Position numbers and translations under genes: made by a program
In this document: one piece after another, positions 8,450-15,349 of the stretch
Layout: every line of letters starts with the position of its first letter
Position numbering within the stretch: the first letter of the stretch is position 1
Notes under the pieces: model-generated
Database searches by the model: none
What the model saw: only the letters and a program-made list of their open reading frames with translations
Told to the model about the DNA's origin: nothing
Assembly: GCA_035507915.1 (NCBI GenBank)
Contig: DATJNS010000079.1
Location: 1 to 25,925, forward strand
Length of the DNA stretch: 25,925 nt
Direction: 5' to 3'
From: JACQAI01 sp035507915
GTDB lineage: Bacteria; Pseudomonadota; Alphaproteobacteria; Elsterales; Elsteraceae

Positions 8450-8468
8450 ACCTAATGCGCGCGGGCCT

Positions 8469-9380
8469 CTAATCCTCCAGCCCGAGCTTGGCGCGCACGT
8501 TGTAGGGGTGGGTCGGCCCCCACTTCTCGAGGAACTGCACGAGCTCGTTGTCGACCCGCTCGGGCAGCAGCACGGTGAGCTTGACGTACTGGTCGCCGCG
8601 GTCGCCGCCCTTGCCGCGCGGCACGCCTCGGCTCTTCAGCCGCAGCACGGTACCGCTGTTGGAGCCGCGCGGAATTTTGACCACGACCTTGCCGTCGATC
8701 GTCGGCACCGTGATGGTCGAGCCCAGCGCCGCTTCCTGCAAGGTCACCGGAATCTCGAGATGGATGTCGAAGTCCTTGCGCTGGAAGAAGGCGTGGGGCT
8801 CGACCTGGATCTCGACGAAGGCGTCGCCCGCCGGGCCGCCGCCGAGGCCGGCCTGCCCCTGGCCCTTGAGCCGGAGCTGGGTTCCCTCCGCGGTGCCGGG
8901 CGGGATCAGGACGTCGAGCGTGCGCTGATCGGGCAGGGTCAAGCGGCGCCGCGTGCCGAGCGCCGCGGCGATGAAGTCGACCGACAGCGAATAGGAGACG
9001 TCGACGCCGCGCCGCTTGCCGGCGCCGCGCCGGGTCTGCGAGGTGAACATCTCGAAGATGTCGTCGGCGTCGACATTGCCGAAGCCGGCGCCGGCGCCCG
9101 CCGCGCCGCGGCCCGCCCGCTCGGAGAAGCCGCGATAGAACCGCCCGCCCGGGCGCTCGCTGCCGTTGCCGTCGATCTCGCCGCGGTCGTAGCGGCTGCG
9201 CTTCTTCGGGTCGGACAACAGGTCGTAGGCCGACGAGACGTCCTTGAAGCGCCGCTCGACCCCGGCGTCACCCGGGTGCAGGTCCGGGTGCAACTGCTTG
9301 GCGAGCTTGCGGTAGGCCTGCTTGATGTCGTCGGCGCTGGCGCCCCGGCTCACGCCCAGGAGCTCGTAAGGATCCGGCAT
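8469..9380 (-). CDS. DnaJ-type co-chaperone (J domain plus C-terminal domains, no zinc finger)
   Basis: 303-residue Hsp40 co-chaperone. The J domain covers residues 3-70 (YELLGVSRGASADDIK) with the HPD motif at 31-33, which stimulates DnaK ATPase activity. A Gly-rich linker with GNVDADDIFEMF follows. The two beta-barrel substrate-binding domains span about 120-285 (LDVLIPPGTAEGTQLRLKGQG, then VVKIPRGSNSGTVLRLKSRG). The CxxCxGxG zinc-finger repeats of true DnaJ are absent, making this a CbpA-like type II protein, consistent with the 300-residue length. It is divergent from pdxH over a gene-free gap and sits upstream of fabI. This neighbourhood recurs in Alphaproteobacteria. It is not the dnaK-linked dnaJ. 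Confidence 0.94.
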   Translation of the reverse strand: MPDPYELLGVSRGASADDIKQAYRKLAKQLHPDLHPGDAGVERRFKDVSSAYDLLSDPKKRSRYDRGEIDGNGSERPGGRFYRGFSERAGRGAAGAGAGFGNVDADDIFEMFTSQTRRGAGKRRGVDVSYSLSVDFIAAALGTRRRLTLPDQRTLDVLIPPGTAEGTQLRLKGQGQAGLGGGPAGDAFVEIQVEPHAFFQRKDFDIHLEIPVTLQEAALGSTITVPTIDGKVVVKIPRGSNSGTVLRLKSRGVPRGKGGDRGDQYVKLTVLLPERVDNELVQFLEKWGPTHPYNVRAKLGLED

Positions 9381-9703
9381 CGTCAGGGTGTGCCGCGTGT
9401 CATGCGACGGGGCGTCCGGGGCCCGGTCGGCCGATTGACGTAGAACATGGCGCGCACATTACCGCTAGTCGCAGGGAACCGCGAGACCTACCGCACGGCA
9501 AACGCACGGCGCGGCCTGGCGTGACCACGGGCGTCGCCGCCGCCCGCGCCGCGGGAACCGGCCCGCCATCCCGGACAACCGAGCCCTGCGCCGCGGGCCA
9601 TGGAAATCCCGCCGGTCGTGCCCAGCTAGTGGACGCGGCCGAGAGGGCTTAAGCTCGGGCAACGACCCTGCCGACTGCTGTGACCACGAGCCAGGACCGC
9701 GCG
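9381..9703. other. Gene-free divergent intergenic region between the dnaJ-like gene and pdxH
   Basis: About 320 nt separate the divergent dnaJ-like and pdxH starts. It must hold the promoters of both. I see no convincing sigma-70 hexamer pair, tRNA, riboswitch or repeat array. The only open frame of note, on the minus strand at 9465-9662, is Arg/Pro-rich low-complexity and unlikely to be a gene. A GTG at 9680 could extend pdxH by 8 codons but lacks a ribosome-binding site. Confidence 0.5.
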
Positions 9704-10291
9704 ATGCCGGAGCCGATCGCCGACCCCATCGAGCATTTCGCCGCCTGGTTCGCCGAGGCGCAGCAGGCCGAGCCGGGCGAGCCGGAGGCCATGACCCTGG
9801 CGACCGCGGCCCCCGACGGCCAGCCGTCGGCGCGCGTGCTCCTGCTCAAGGGCGTCGACCACGCCGGGTTCGTGTTCTACACCAACCTCGACAGCCGCAA
9901 GTCGCGCGAGCTGAAGGCCAATCCGCACGCCGCCATGTGCTTCCACTGGAAAACCTTGCGCCGCCAGGTCCGCGTCGAGGGCTCGATCGCCCCGGTGGCC
10001 GACGCCGAGGCCGACACCTATTTCGCGTCGCGCGCCTACGGCAGCCAGGTCGGCGCCTGGGCGTCGCTGCAATCGCGCCCGCTGCCGGCGCGCGCCGTGC
10101 TGGAGCGCCGGGTCGCCGCGATCAAGGCGCAATACGCCGAGGGGAGGGTGCCGCGGCCGCCCAACTGGTCGGGCTTCCGCCTGGCCCCGCAACGCATCGA
10201 GTTCTGGCGCGACATGCCCTTTCGGCTGCACGAGCGGCTGCTCTACACCCGCGCCGGCGACGGCTGGACGACCGAATGGCTCTATCCATGA
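9704..10291 (+). CDS. pdxH: Pyridoxamine/pyridoxine 5'-phosphate oxidase
   Basis: 195-residue FMN enzyme that oxidises pyridoxine- or pyridoxamine-5'-phosphate to pyridoxal 5'-phosphate (PLP). Signatures include EAMTLATAAPDGQPSARVLLLK, VFYTNLDSRKSRELKANP, the FMN-binding FHWKTLRRQVRVEG, SRAYGSQVGAWAS, PPNWSGFRLAPQ (PLP-site region) and a WLYP C-terminus. I prefer the ATG at 9704, which has AGGA at 9693-9696 with 7-nt spacing, over the GTG at 9680. Length is typical. It is followed after 10 nt by the CDF transporter gene and then an SDR, so all three are likely co-transcribed. Its PLP would serve the HemA and aminotransferase encoded nearby, as it does all PLP enzymes. Confidence 0.96.
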   Translation: MPEPIADPIEHFAAWFAEAQQAEPGEPEAMTLATAAPDGQPSARVLLLKGVDHAGFVFYTNLDSRKSRELKANPHAAMCFHWKTLRRQVRVEGSIAPVADAEADTYFASRAYGSQVGAWASLQSRPLPARAVLERRVAAIKAQYAEGRVPRPPNWSGFRLAPQRIEFWRDMPFRLHERLLYTRAGDGWTTEWLYP

Positions 10292-10301
10292 CACGCCCGT
10301 C

Positions 10302-11231
10302 ATGACCGCGGCGGCGACGCATCCCGAGACGGGCGCCCGGTTGATGCGCTGGGCGACCGGCGCGTCGCTCGCGGTCGGTCTCGCGCTGACGGCGGCCAAG
10401 CTGGTCGCCTACATCGCCACCGATTCGGTCGCGATGCTGTCCAGCTTGATCGATTCGCTGCTCGACGTTGCCGCCGCGCTTGTCAACGCGCTGGCGGTGC
10501 GCCACGCGCTGCAGCCCGCCGACCGCGAGCATCGCTTCGGCCACGGCAAGGCCGAGCCGCTCGCCGGGCTCGGCCAGGCGGTGTTCATCGGCGGCGCCGC
10601 GGTGTTTCTGTTCGCCGAGGCCGGGCGCCGCCTGATCGATCCGGTGCCGGTGGTCAATACCGGCGTCGGCATCGTGGTGTCGCTGGTGGCGCTGGCCGTC
10701 ACCGCCGCGCTGGTGCGCTTTCAGTCGTTCGTGGTCCGGCGCACCAAGTCGCTCGCCGTGTCGGCCGACGCGCTGCACTATCTCGGCGACCTCCTGCTCA
10801 ACGGCGGCGTGATCCTCGCGCTGGTGGTCGGGCCGTGGCTCGGCTGGCAGCGCTTCGATCCGGTGCTGTCGCTGGTGATCGGCGCCGGCGTGCTGTTCGG
10901 CGCGTGGCGCATCGCGCTCAGCTCGTTCCACGTCCTGATGGACCACGAGCTGTCGGACGTCGACCGCGCGCGCATCCGCGCCTTGTGCGAGGCGCATCCG
11001 CAGGTCATCGGCGTGCACGACATGCGCACGCGCAGCGCCGGGCAGAAGATCTTCGTGCAGCTGCATCTCGAGCTCGACGGCGGCATGCGGCTGCGCGACG
11101 CCAACGCGATCGCGCATGTGGTCGAGCACGACATCCAGGCGGCGTTTCCCGGCGCCGAGGTGCTGATCCACCAGGATCCGACGAGCGAGGCGCCGCATGG
11201 GCCGGCGTTCGCGCGCGCGAAAGCGGGGTGA
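10302..11231 (+). CDS. Cation diffusion facilitator (FieF/YiiP-like) metal efflux transporter
   Basis: 309-residue CDF transporter, a proton-coupled exporter of divalent metals such as Zn, Fe, Mn or Cd. Six membrane segments are expected between residues 20 and 200. The transport-site ligands match YiiP: Asp51 and Asp55 in TM2 (SLIDSLLDV) and His159 and Asp163 in TM5 (HYLGD). REHRFGHGKAEPLAG follows TM2, as is typical. The cytoplasmic C-terminal domain (about 205-300) has VHDMRTRSAGQKIFVQLHLELD and the AFPGAEVLIHQDP end with conserved His residues. Metal specificity cannot be fixed, but the D-D/H-D site fits Zn/Fe/Cd exporters. It starts 10 nt after pdxH and ends 5 nt before the next SDR gene. 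Confidence 0.95.
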   Translation: MTAAATHPETGARLMRWATGASLAVGLALTAAKLVAYIATDSVAMLSSLIDSLLDVAAALVNALAVRHALQPADREHRFGHGKAEPLAGLGQAVFIGGAAVFLFAEAGRRLIDPVPVVNTGVGIVVSLVALAVTAALVRFQSFVVRRTKSLAVSADALHYLGDLLLNGGVILALVVGPWLGWQRFDPVLSLVIGAGVLFGAWRIALSSFHVLMDHELSDVDRARIRALCEAHPQVIGVHDMRTRSAGQKIFVQLHLELDGGMRLRDANAIAHVVEHDIQAAFPGAEVLIHQDPTSEAPHGPAFARAKAG

Positions 11232-11236
11232 TCGCG

Positions 11237-11974
11237 ATGCCTGGCCGCAACACGCTCCTCCTGACCGGCGCCAGCCGCGGCATCGGCCACGCCACCGTCA
11301 AGCGCTTCGGCGAGGCGGGCTGGCGGGTGATCACCTGCTCGCGCGAGGACGTGCCGGCGGAGTGCCGGCGCGATCCCGCCTGGTCGCACCACATCATGGC
11401 CGATCTCGGCGATCCGGCGAGCCTGACGCACTTCGTCGAGGCGGCAATGGCGGCGCTCGACGGCGGCCCGCTGCACGCGCTGGTCAACAACGCCGGCGTC
11501 AGCCCGAAGACACCGTTCAAGGAGCGGCTCGGCTGCCTCAACGGCGATCTCGCCGGCTGGCGCGAGGTCTTCGAGCTGAATTTCTTCGCGCCCCTGATCC
11601 TGGCGCGCGGGCTCGTGCAGCCGCTCGCCAAGGCCAAGGGCGCGATCGTCAACGTGACGTCGATCGCCGGCCATGCGGTGCACCCGTTCGCCGGCTCGGC
11701 CTACTCGACGTCGAAGGCGGCCCTGTCGGCGCTCACCCGCGAGATGGCGGTCGAGTTCGCCGAGATCGGCGTGCGCGTCAACGCGATCGCGCCGGGCGAG
11801 ATCGAGACCGCCATGCTGTCGCCCGAGACCGAGGTCCTGATCCCGCGCATCCCGCTGCACCGCCTGGGCCAGCCCGAGGACGTCGCGTCGGCGATCTTCT
11901 ACCTGTGCTCGTCCGAAGCGGGCTACGTCACCGGCACCGAGATCTTCGTCACCGGCGGCCAGCACTTGTACTAG
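11237..11974 (+). CDS. SDR-family oxidoreductase
   Basis: 245-residue classical SDR. TGASRGIG (10-17) binds NAD(P), NNAG lies at 84-87, and the catalytic residues are Asn115, Ser142, Tyr156 and Lys160 (YSTSK). The end, GYVTGTEIFVTGGQHLY, departs slightly from the usual VDGG motif. An insert around 92-107 (TPFKERLGCLNGDLAG) is longer than in most SDRs and may shape the substrate pocket. The true start is the ATG at 11237, with GGGGTGA 6 nt upstream; the frame stays open far upstream only because of GC bias. It is 5 nt downstream of the CDF gene, hence almost certainly co-transcribed. Its stop converges on the padR-like gene with only 7 nt between. Substrate unknown. Confidence 0.92.
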   Translation: MPGRNTLLLTGASRGIGHATVKRFGEAGWRVITCSREDVPAECRRDPAWSHHIMADLGDPASLTHFVEAAMAALDGGPLHALVNNAGVSPKTPFKERLGCLNGDLAGWREVFELNFFAPLILARGLVQPLAKAKGAIVNVTSIAGHAVHPFAGSAYSTSKAALSALTREMAVEFAEIGVRVNAIAPGEIETAMLSPETEVLIPRIPLHRLGQPEDVASAIFYLCSSEAGYVTGTEIFVTGGQHLY

Positions 11975-11981
11975 GCGGCCG

Positions 11982-12536
11982 CTACTCCGCGGCCCCGGCG
12001 AGCGACGGCTTGAGCGCCTCGAACCAGGCGAGCCGCGCGCGCGCCTGGGCGATCTCGAGGTCGAGCCAGGCGCCGAGCAGGCCGGGCTCGGCGTCGGCGC
12101 GCTGGCGCAGATCCTCGAGCCGCGCGACCTCGCCCTCGGCGGTCTCGATCATCAGCTCGGCCTGGGCGGCCCGCTCGGCCGGCGGCAGGTGATGCAGGAA
12201 GCGCAGCTTGAGGACCAAGGTCAGCCGGCCGACGTCGTTGAGCGGCGCGCGCAAGGGCGCGCTCAAGAGGTCGTGCAGCGCGGCGCGCCCGGCCTCGGTG
12301 AGCCTGAGCTCGGCGTTGTCCGCCATGCCCTCGCCGGCGACCGGCTCGATCAGGCCCTCGAAGCGCAGGAGCTCGATCGAGGTGCCGAGCAGGTCGAGCG
12401 ACGGACCGACCAGCGCACCGGTGAAGCGGCGCGTCTCGGCGGCGAGGTCGCCGTAGTGGCGCGTGCCGTTGCCGAGGCTGCCCAGCACGGCCAGCCGGAT
12501 CGCCTGGGTCGGCAGGAGCGTCTTGTCGCGGTACAT
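11982..12536 (-). CDS. PadR-like winged-helix transcriptional regulator
   Basis: 184-residue protein with an N-terminal winged-helix domain (residues 8-85: LPTQAIRLAVLGSLGNGTRHYGDLAAE, then a wing before LRLTEAGRAALHDLL) and a largely helical C-terminal half (about 100-180) rich in Glu, Arg and Ala. That is the layout of PadR regulators, where the C-terminal helices form the dimer. I could not see a ligand-binding site. The ATG at 12536 is 5 nt past the hemA stop, so translation is probably coupled to hemA; a GTG at 12545 overlapping that stop is the alternative start. Position suggests feedback control of the aminotransferase-hemA operon, but that is inference. A plain hypothetical protein is the fallback annotation. 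Confidence 0.75.
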   Translation of the reverse strand: MYRDKTLLPTQAIRLAVLGSLGNGTRHYGDLAAETRRFTGALVGPSLDLLGTSIELLRFEGLIEPVAGEGMADNAELRLTEAGRAALHDLLSAPLRAPLNDVGRLTLVLKLRFLHHLPPAERAAQAELMIETAEGEVARLEDLRQRADAEPGLLGAWLDLEIAQARARLAWFEALKPSLAGAAE

Positions 12537-12541
12537 CGCGT

Positions 12542-13768
12542 TCACGCGGCGACCGTCTCGACGACGCGCCGGAGCTGCAGGCGCTGCCAGACGTCGTCGA
12601 GCGCCTCGGCGAGACGTTCGATCATCGCGTCGTCGTGCAGCGGCGAGGGCGTGATGCGCAGGCGCTCGGTGCCGCGCGCCACGGTCGGATAGTTGATCGG
12701 CTGCACGTAGATGTCGTGCCGCTGCATCAGCTCGTCGCTCGCCTGCTTGGCCGTCGCGGCGTCGCCCACCATGACGGGCACGATGTGGCTCGGGTTCGCG
12801 AGCACCGGGATGCGTGCGCGTTCCAGGCGGGCCTTGACCGCGGCGACGCGCGCCTGGTGCTGGCGGCGTTCCTCGCCCGACGTCATCAGGTGGCGGATGC
12901 TCGCCACCGCGCCGGCGGCGATCACGGGCGGCAGCGAGGTCGAGAAGATGAAGCCGGGCGCGTTGCTGCGCACGAAATCGATCATCGCGGTCGAGCCGGC
13001 GATGTAGCCGCCGACCACGCCGAACGCCTTGGCGAGCGTACCCTGGATCACGGTCAGGCGGTGGCCGACGCCGTCGCGCTCGGCAACGCCGGCGCCGGTC
13101 GGACCGTACATGCCGACCGCGTGCACTTCGTCGAGATAGGTCATGGCGCCGTAGCGCTCCGCGAGGTCGCACATCGTGGCGATCGGTGCGATGTCGCCGT
13201 CCATCGAATAGACCGACTCGAAGGCGATCAGCTTGGCGGGGGCTTCGGCGTGCTCGCGCAGCTTCGCCTCGAGGTCGGCCGGGTCGTTGTGGCGGAAGAT
13301 CACCCGCGGCGCGCGGCTGTGCCGGATGCCCTCGATCATCGAAGCGTGGTTGGCGGCGTCCGAGAAGATCACGCAGCCGGGCATGCGGCCGCCGAGCGTC
13401 GACAGGGTCGCCTGGTTGGCCGCGTAGCCCGACGTGAAGGTCAGCGCGGCCTCGCGGCCGTGCAGCTTGGCCAGCAGGGCCTCGAGCTCGACGTGGACGT
13501 GACAGGTGCCGGAGATGTTGCGCGTGCCGCCGGCGCCGGTGCCGACGCGCTCGATCATGTCGTGCATGGCCGCGCGCACCGTCGGGTGCTGGCCCATGCC
13601 GAGATAGTCGTTCGAGCACCACACCGTGACCGTGCGCGGACCGTTCGGGCCGCGGAAGGTCGCGCGCGGGAAATTGCCGACCTGGCGCTCCAGGTTGGCG
13701 AACACGCGGTAGCGGCCCTCGGCCTTGAGCGAGTCGATCGACCGGGCGAAGAAGCTCTCGTAATCCAT
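12542..13768 (-). CDS. hemA: 5-aminolevulinate synthase (C4 pathway)
   Basis: 408-residue PLP enzyme condensing glycine with succinyl-CoA to 5-aminolevulinate, the first step of heme and other tetrapyrroles in Alphaproteobacteria. The N-terminus MDYESFFARSIDSLKAEGRY and the WCSNDYLGMGQHP region are diagnostic. GTGAGGTRNISGT follows, then the PLP-contacting DEVHAVGMYG (213-222) and the Schiff-base Lys247 in GTLAKAFG, the equivalent of Lys248 in the Rhodobacter enzyme. The C-terminal INYPTVARGTERLRITPSP is also typical. It starts 20 nt after the aminotransferase gene and ends 5 nt before the padR-like gene. Heme-regulatory CP motifs are not seen at the N-terminus. Confusion with 2-amino-3-ketobutyrate ligase (kbl) is unlikely given the N-terminal signature. 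Confidence 0.97.
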   Translation of the reverse strand: MDYESFFARSIDSLKAEGRYRVFANLERQVGNFPRATFRGPNGPRTVTVWCSNDYLGMGQHPTVRAAMHDMIERVGTGAGGTRNISGTCHVHVELEALLAKLHGREAALTFTSGYAANQATLSTLGGRMPGCVIFSDAANHASMIEGIRHSRAPRVIFRHNDPADLEAKLREHAEAPAKLIAFESVYSMDGDIAPIATMCDLAERYGAMTYLDEVHAVGMYGPTGAGVAERDGVGHRLTVIQGTLAKAFGVVGGYIAGSTAMIDFVRSNAPGFIFSTSLPPVIAAGAVASIRHLMTSGEERRQHQARVAAVKARLERARIPVLANPSHIVPVMVGDAATAKQASDELMQRHDIYVQPINYPTVARGTERLRITPSPLHDDAMIERLAEALDDVWQRLQLRRVVETVAA

Positions 13769-13788
13769 CGTCGTCTTCCGGTTGGGGC

Positions 13789-15177
13789 TCAGGCGGCCGC
13801 GAGCCCGCGCTCGCGCAGCCAGGCCTGGGTGTCGTCGAGTGCGCGGCCGAAGCGCGTCAACATCATGTCGATCTCCTGCTCGGAGATGATCAGCGGCGGG
13901 CAGAAGCCGATCGAGTCGACCAGCGCGCGCAGGATCACGCCGTGCTCCTGGGCGCGCTTGGCGAGGTAGGGGCCGACGCCGAGCTTGGGGTCGAACGGCT
14001 TGCGGGTCTTCTTGTCGGCGACCAGCTCGATCGCGCCGATCAGGCCGACGCCGCGCACCTCGCCGACCAGCGGATGATCGGCGAAACGCTTGAGGCCCTC
14101 CTGCATGGGCCCCATGACCCGGCGCACGTGGCCGATGATGTCGCGCTCCTCGTAGATCTTGAGGGTCTCGAGCGCGACCGCCGACGGCACCGGATGGCCG
14201 CTGTAGGTGAAGCCGTGGCCGAACGTGCCGATCTTCTCCGACTCGGTGACCAGCGCCTTGTAGATCTTCTCGTTGATCATCACGGCGGAGATCGGCAGGT
14301 AGGCCGACGACAGCGCCTTGGCGACCACCATCATGTCGGGCTTGAGGCCGAAGGTCTCGGTGCCGAACATGTTGCCGGTGCGCCCGAAGCCGCAGATCAC
14401 CTCGTCGGCGATCAAGAGCACGTCGTGCTTCTTGAGCACCTTCTGGATCTTCTCGAAATAGGTCTTGGGCGGCACGATCACGCCGCCGGCACCCATCACG
14501 GGCTCGGCGATCATCGCCGCGACGGTGTCCGGCCCTTCGGTCAGGATCAGCTTGTCGAGATTGTCGGCGAGGCGCGTCGCGAACGCCTCCTCGCTCTCGC
14601 CGTCCTGCTGGAACCGGTAGTAGTGCGGGCAGTCGGCGTGCAGGATGTTGGCGATCGGCAGGTCGAAGTCGCGATGGTTGTTCGGCAGTCCGGTCAGGCT
14701 CGCGCTCGCCACCGTGACGCCGTGGTAGGCCTTGATGCGCGAGATGATCTTCTTCTTGTTCGGCCGGCCCAGCGCGTTGCTGTAGTACCACACCAGCTTG
14801 ACGACCGAGTCGTTGGCCTCCGATCCCGAGTTGGCGAAGAACACCTTCGACATCGGCACCGGCGCGAGCTTGACGAGCTTCTCGGCGAGATCGATGCCGA
14901 CGTCGTGCGCCTTCGACGCGAAGATGTGGTAGTAGGGCAGCTTCTTCATCTGCGCGTACGCCGCCTCGGCGAGCCGCGGCTCCGAGAAGCCGAGCGACGC
15001 GCACCACAGCCCGGCCAGCCCCTCGAGATACTGCTTGCCCGTATCGTCGTAGATGAACACGCCCTCGCCGCGGGTGATCACCAGCGGCCCCTCGGTCTCG
15101 TGCGCCTTGAGGTTGGTGTAGGGGTGGATCGCGTAGGCAATGTCGCGGCTGGCGGCGGAGTTGCCGACGAACGCCAT
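13789..15177 (-). CDS. Class III (omega) aminotransferase, SpuC-like
   Basis: 462-residue PLP-dependent aminotransferase of fold type I, class III. Visible motifs are FANSGSEANDSVVKL (114-128, phosphate and cofactor contacts), AYHGVTVASASLTG, IAEPVMGAGGVIVPP, IADEVICGFGRTG (257-268) and the Schiff-base Lys287 in VVAKALSS. N-terminal IHPYTNLKAHE and LEGLAGLWCASLG match the polyamine/taurine:pyruvate aminotransferase group, which uses primary amines such as putrescine or beta-alanine as donors and pyruvate as acceptor. HemL-type signatures are not seen. AGGAGG lies 9 nt before the ATG. It is the first gene of the aminotransferase-hemA-regulator run. The exact amine donor is not predictable. Confidence 0.92.
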   Translation of the reverse strand: MAFVGNSAASRDIAYAIHPYTNLKAHETEGPLVITRGEGVFIYDDTGKQYLEGLAGLWCASLGFSEPRLAEAAYAQMKKLPYYHIFASKAHDVGIDLAEKLVKLAPVPMSKVFFANSGSEANDSVVKLVWYYSNALGRPNKKKIISRIKAYHGVTVASASLTGLPNNHRDFDLPIANILHADCPHYYRFQQDGESEEAFATRLADNLDKLILTEGPDTVAAMIAEPVMGAGGVIVPPKTYFEKIQKVLKKHDVLLIADEVICGFGRTGNMFGTETFGLKPDMMVVAKALSSAYLPISAVMINEKIYKALVTESEKIGTFGHGFTYSGHPVPSAVALETLKIYEERDIIGHVRRVMGPMQEGLKRFADHPLVGEVRGVGLIGAIELVADKKTRKPFDPKLGVGPYLAKRAQEHGVILRALVDSIGFCPPLIISEQEIDMMLTRFGRALDDTQAWLRERGLAAA

Positions 15178-15209
15178 GGCTGGGGCCTCCTGGGGATTGG
15201 CAGGGCCGA

Positions 15210-15240
15210 ACTATACAGGGTCCGGACGGACCGGGGGCAA
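15210..15240 (-). promoter_or_regulatory. Candidate promoter with embedded inverted repeat, upstream of the aminotransferase-hemA operon
   Basis: On the minus strand, TTGCCC (15235-15240) and TATAGT (15210-15215) are separated by 19 nt. An inverted repeat GGTCCG-GA-CGGACC at 15219-15232 fills the spacer, a classic place for an operator. The 19-nt spacer is long, so this stays tentative. Confidence 0.3.
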
Positions 15241-15310
15241 GATCATAGCTGGGAACGACGCCCTTGGTGTGTAAGGGAAAACCCGTAGGATCGAGGGGCG
15301 CGGGCGGCGC

Positions 15311-15331
15311 CCGGCGCCGGCTCGGCGCCGG
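15311..15331 (+). promoter_or_regulatory. GC-rich leader hairpin before the amidohydrolase operon
   Basis: Perfect 8-bp stem CCGGCGCC/GGCGCCGG with a GGCTC loop, ending 4 nt before the ribosome-binding site GGAGGGG at 15336-15342. It is stable enough to hinder ribosome access or stall polymerase. No T-run follows, so it is not a standard terminator. Confidence 0.4.
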
Positions 15332-15349
15332 AATCGGAGGGGATGGGCG

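Noticed and set aside
9465..9662. Minus-strand 65-codon frame in the dnaJ-pdxH gap
   Set aside because: Arg/Pro-rich composition, no convincing ribosome-binding site and no recognisable motif.
11977..11994. GGCCGC/GCGGCC hairpin at the convergent ends of the SDR and padR-like genes
   Set aside because: Only 6 bp, no T-run on either strand, and partly inside coding sequence; too weak to call a terminator in this GC-rich DNA.
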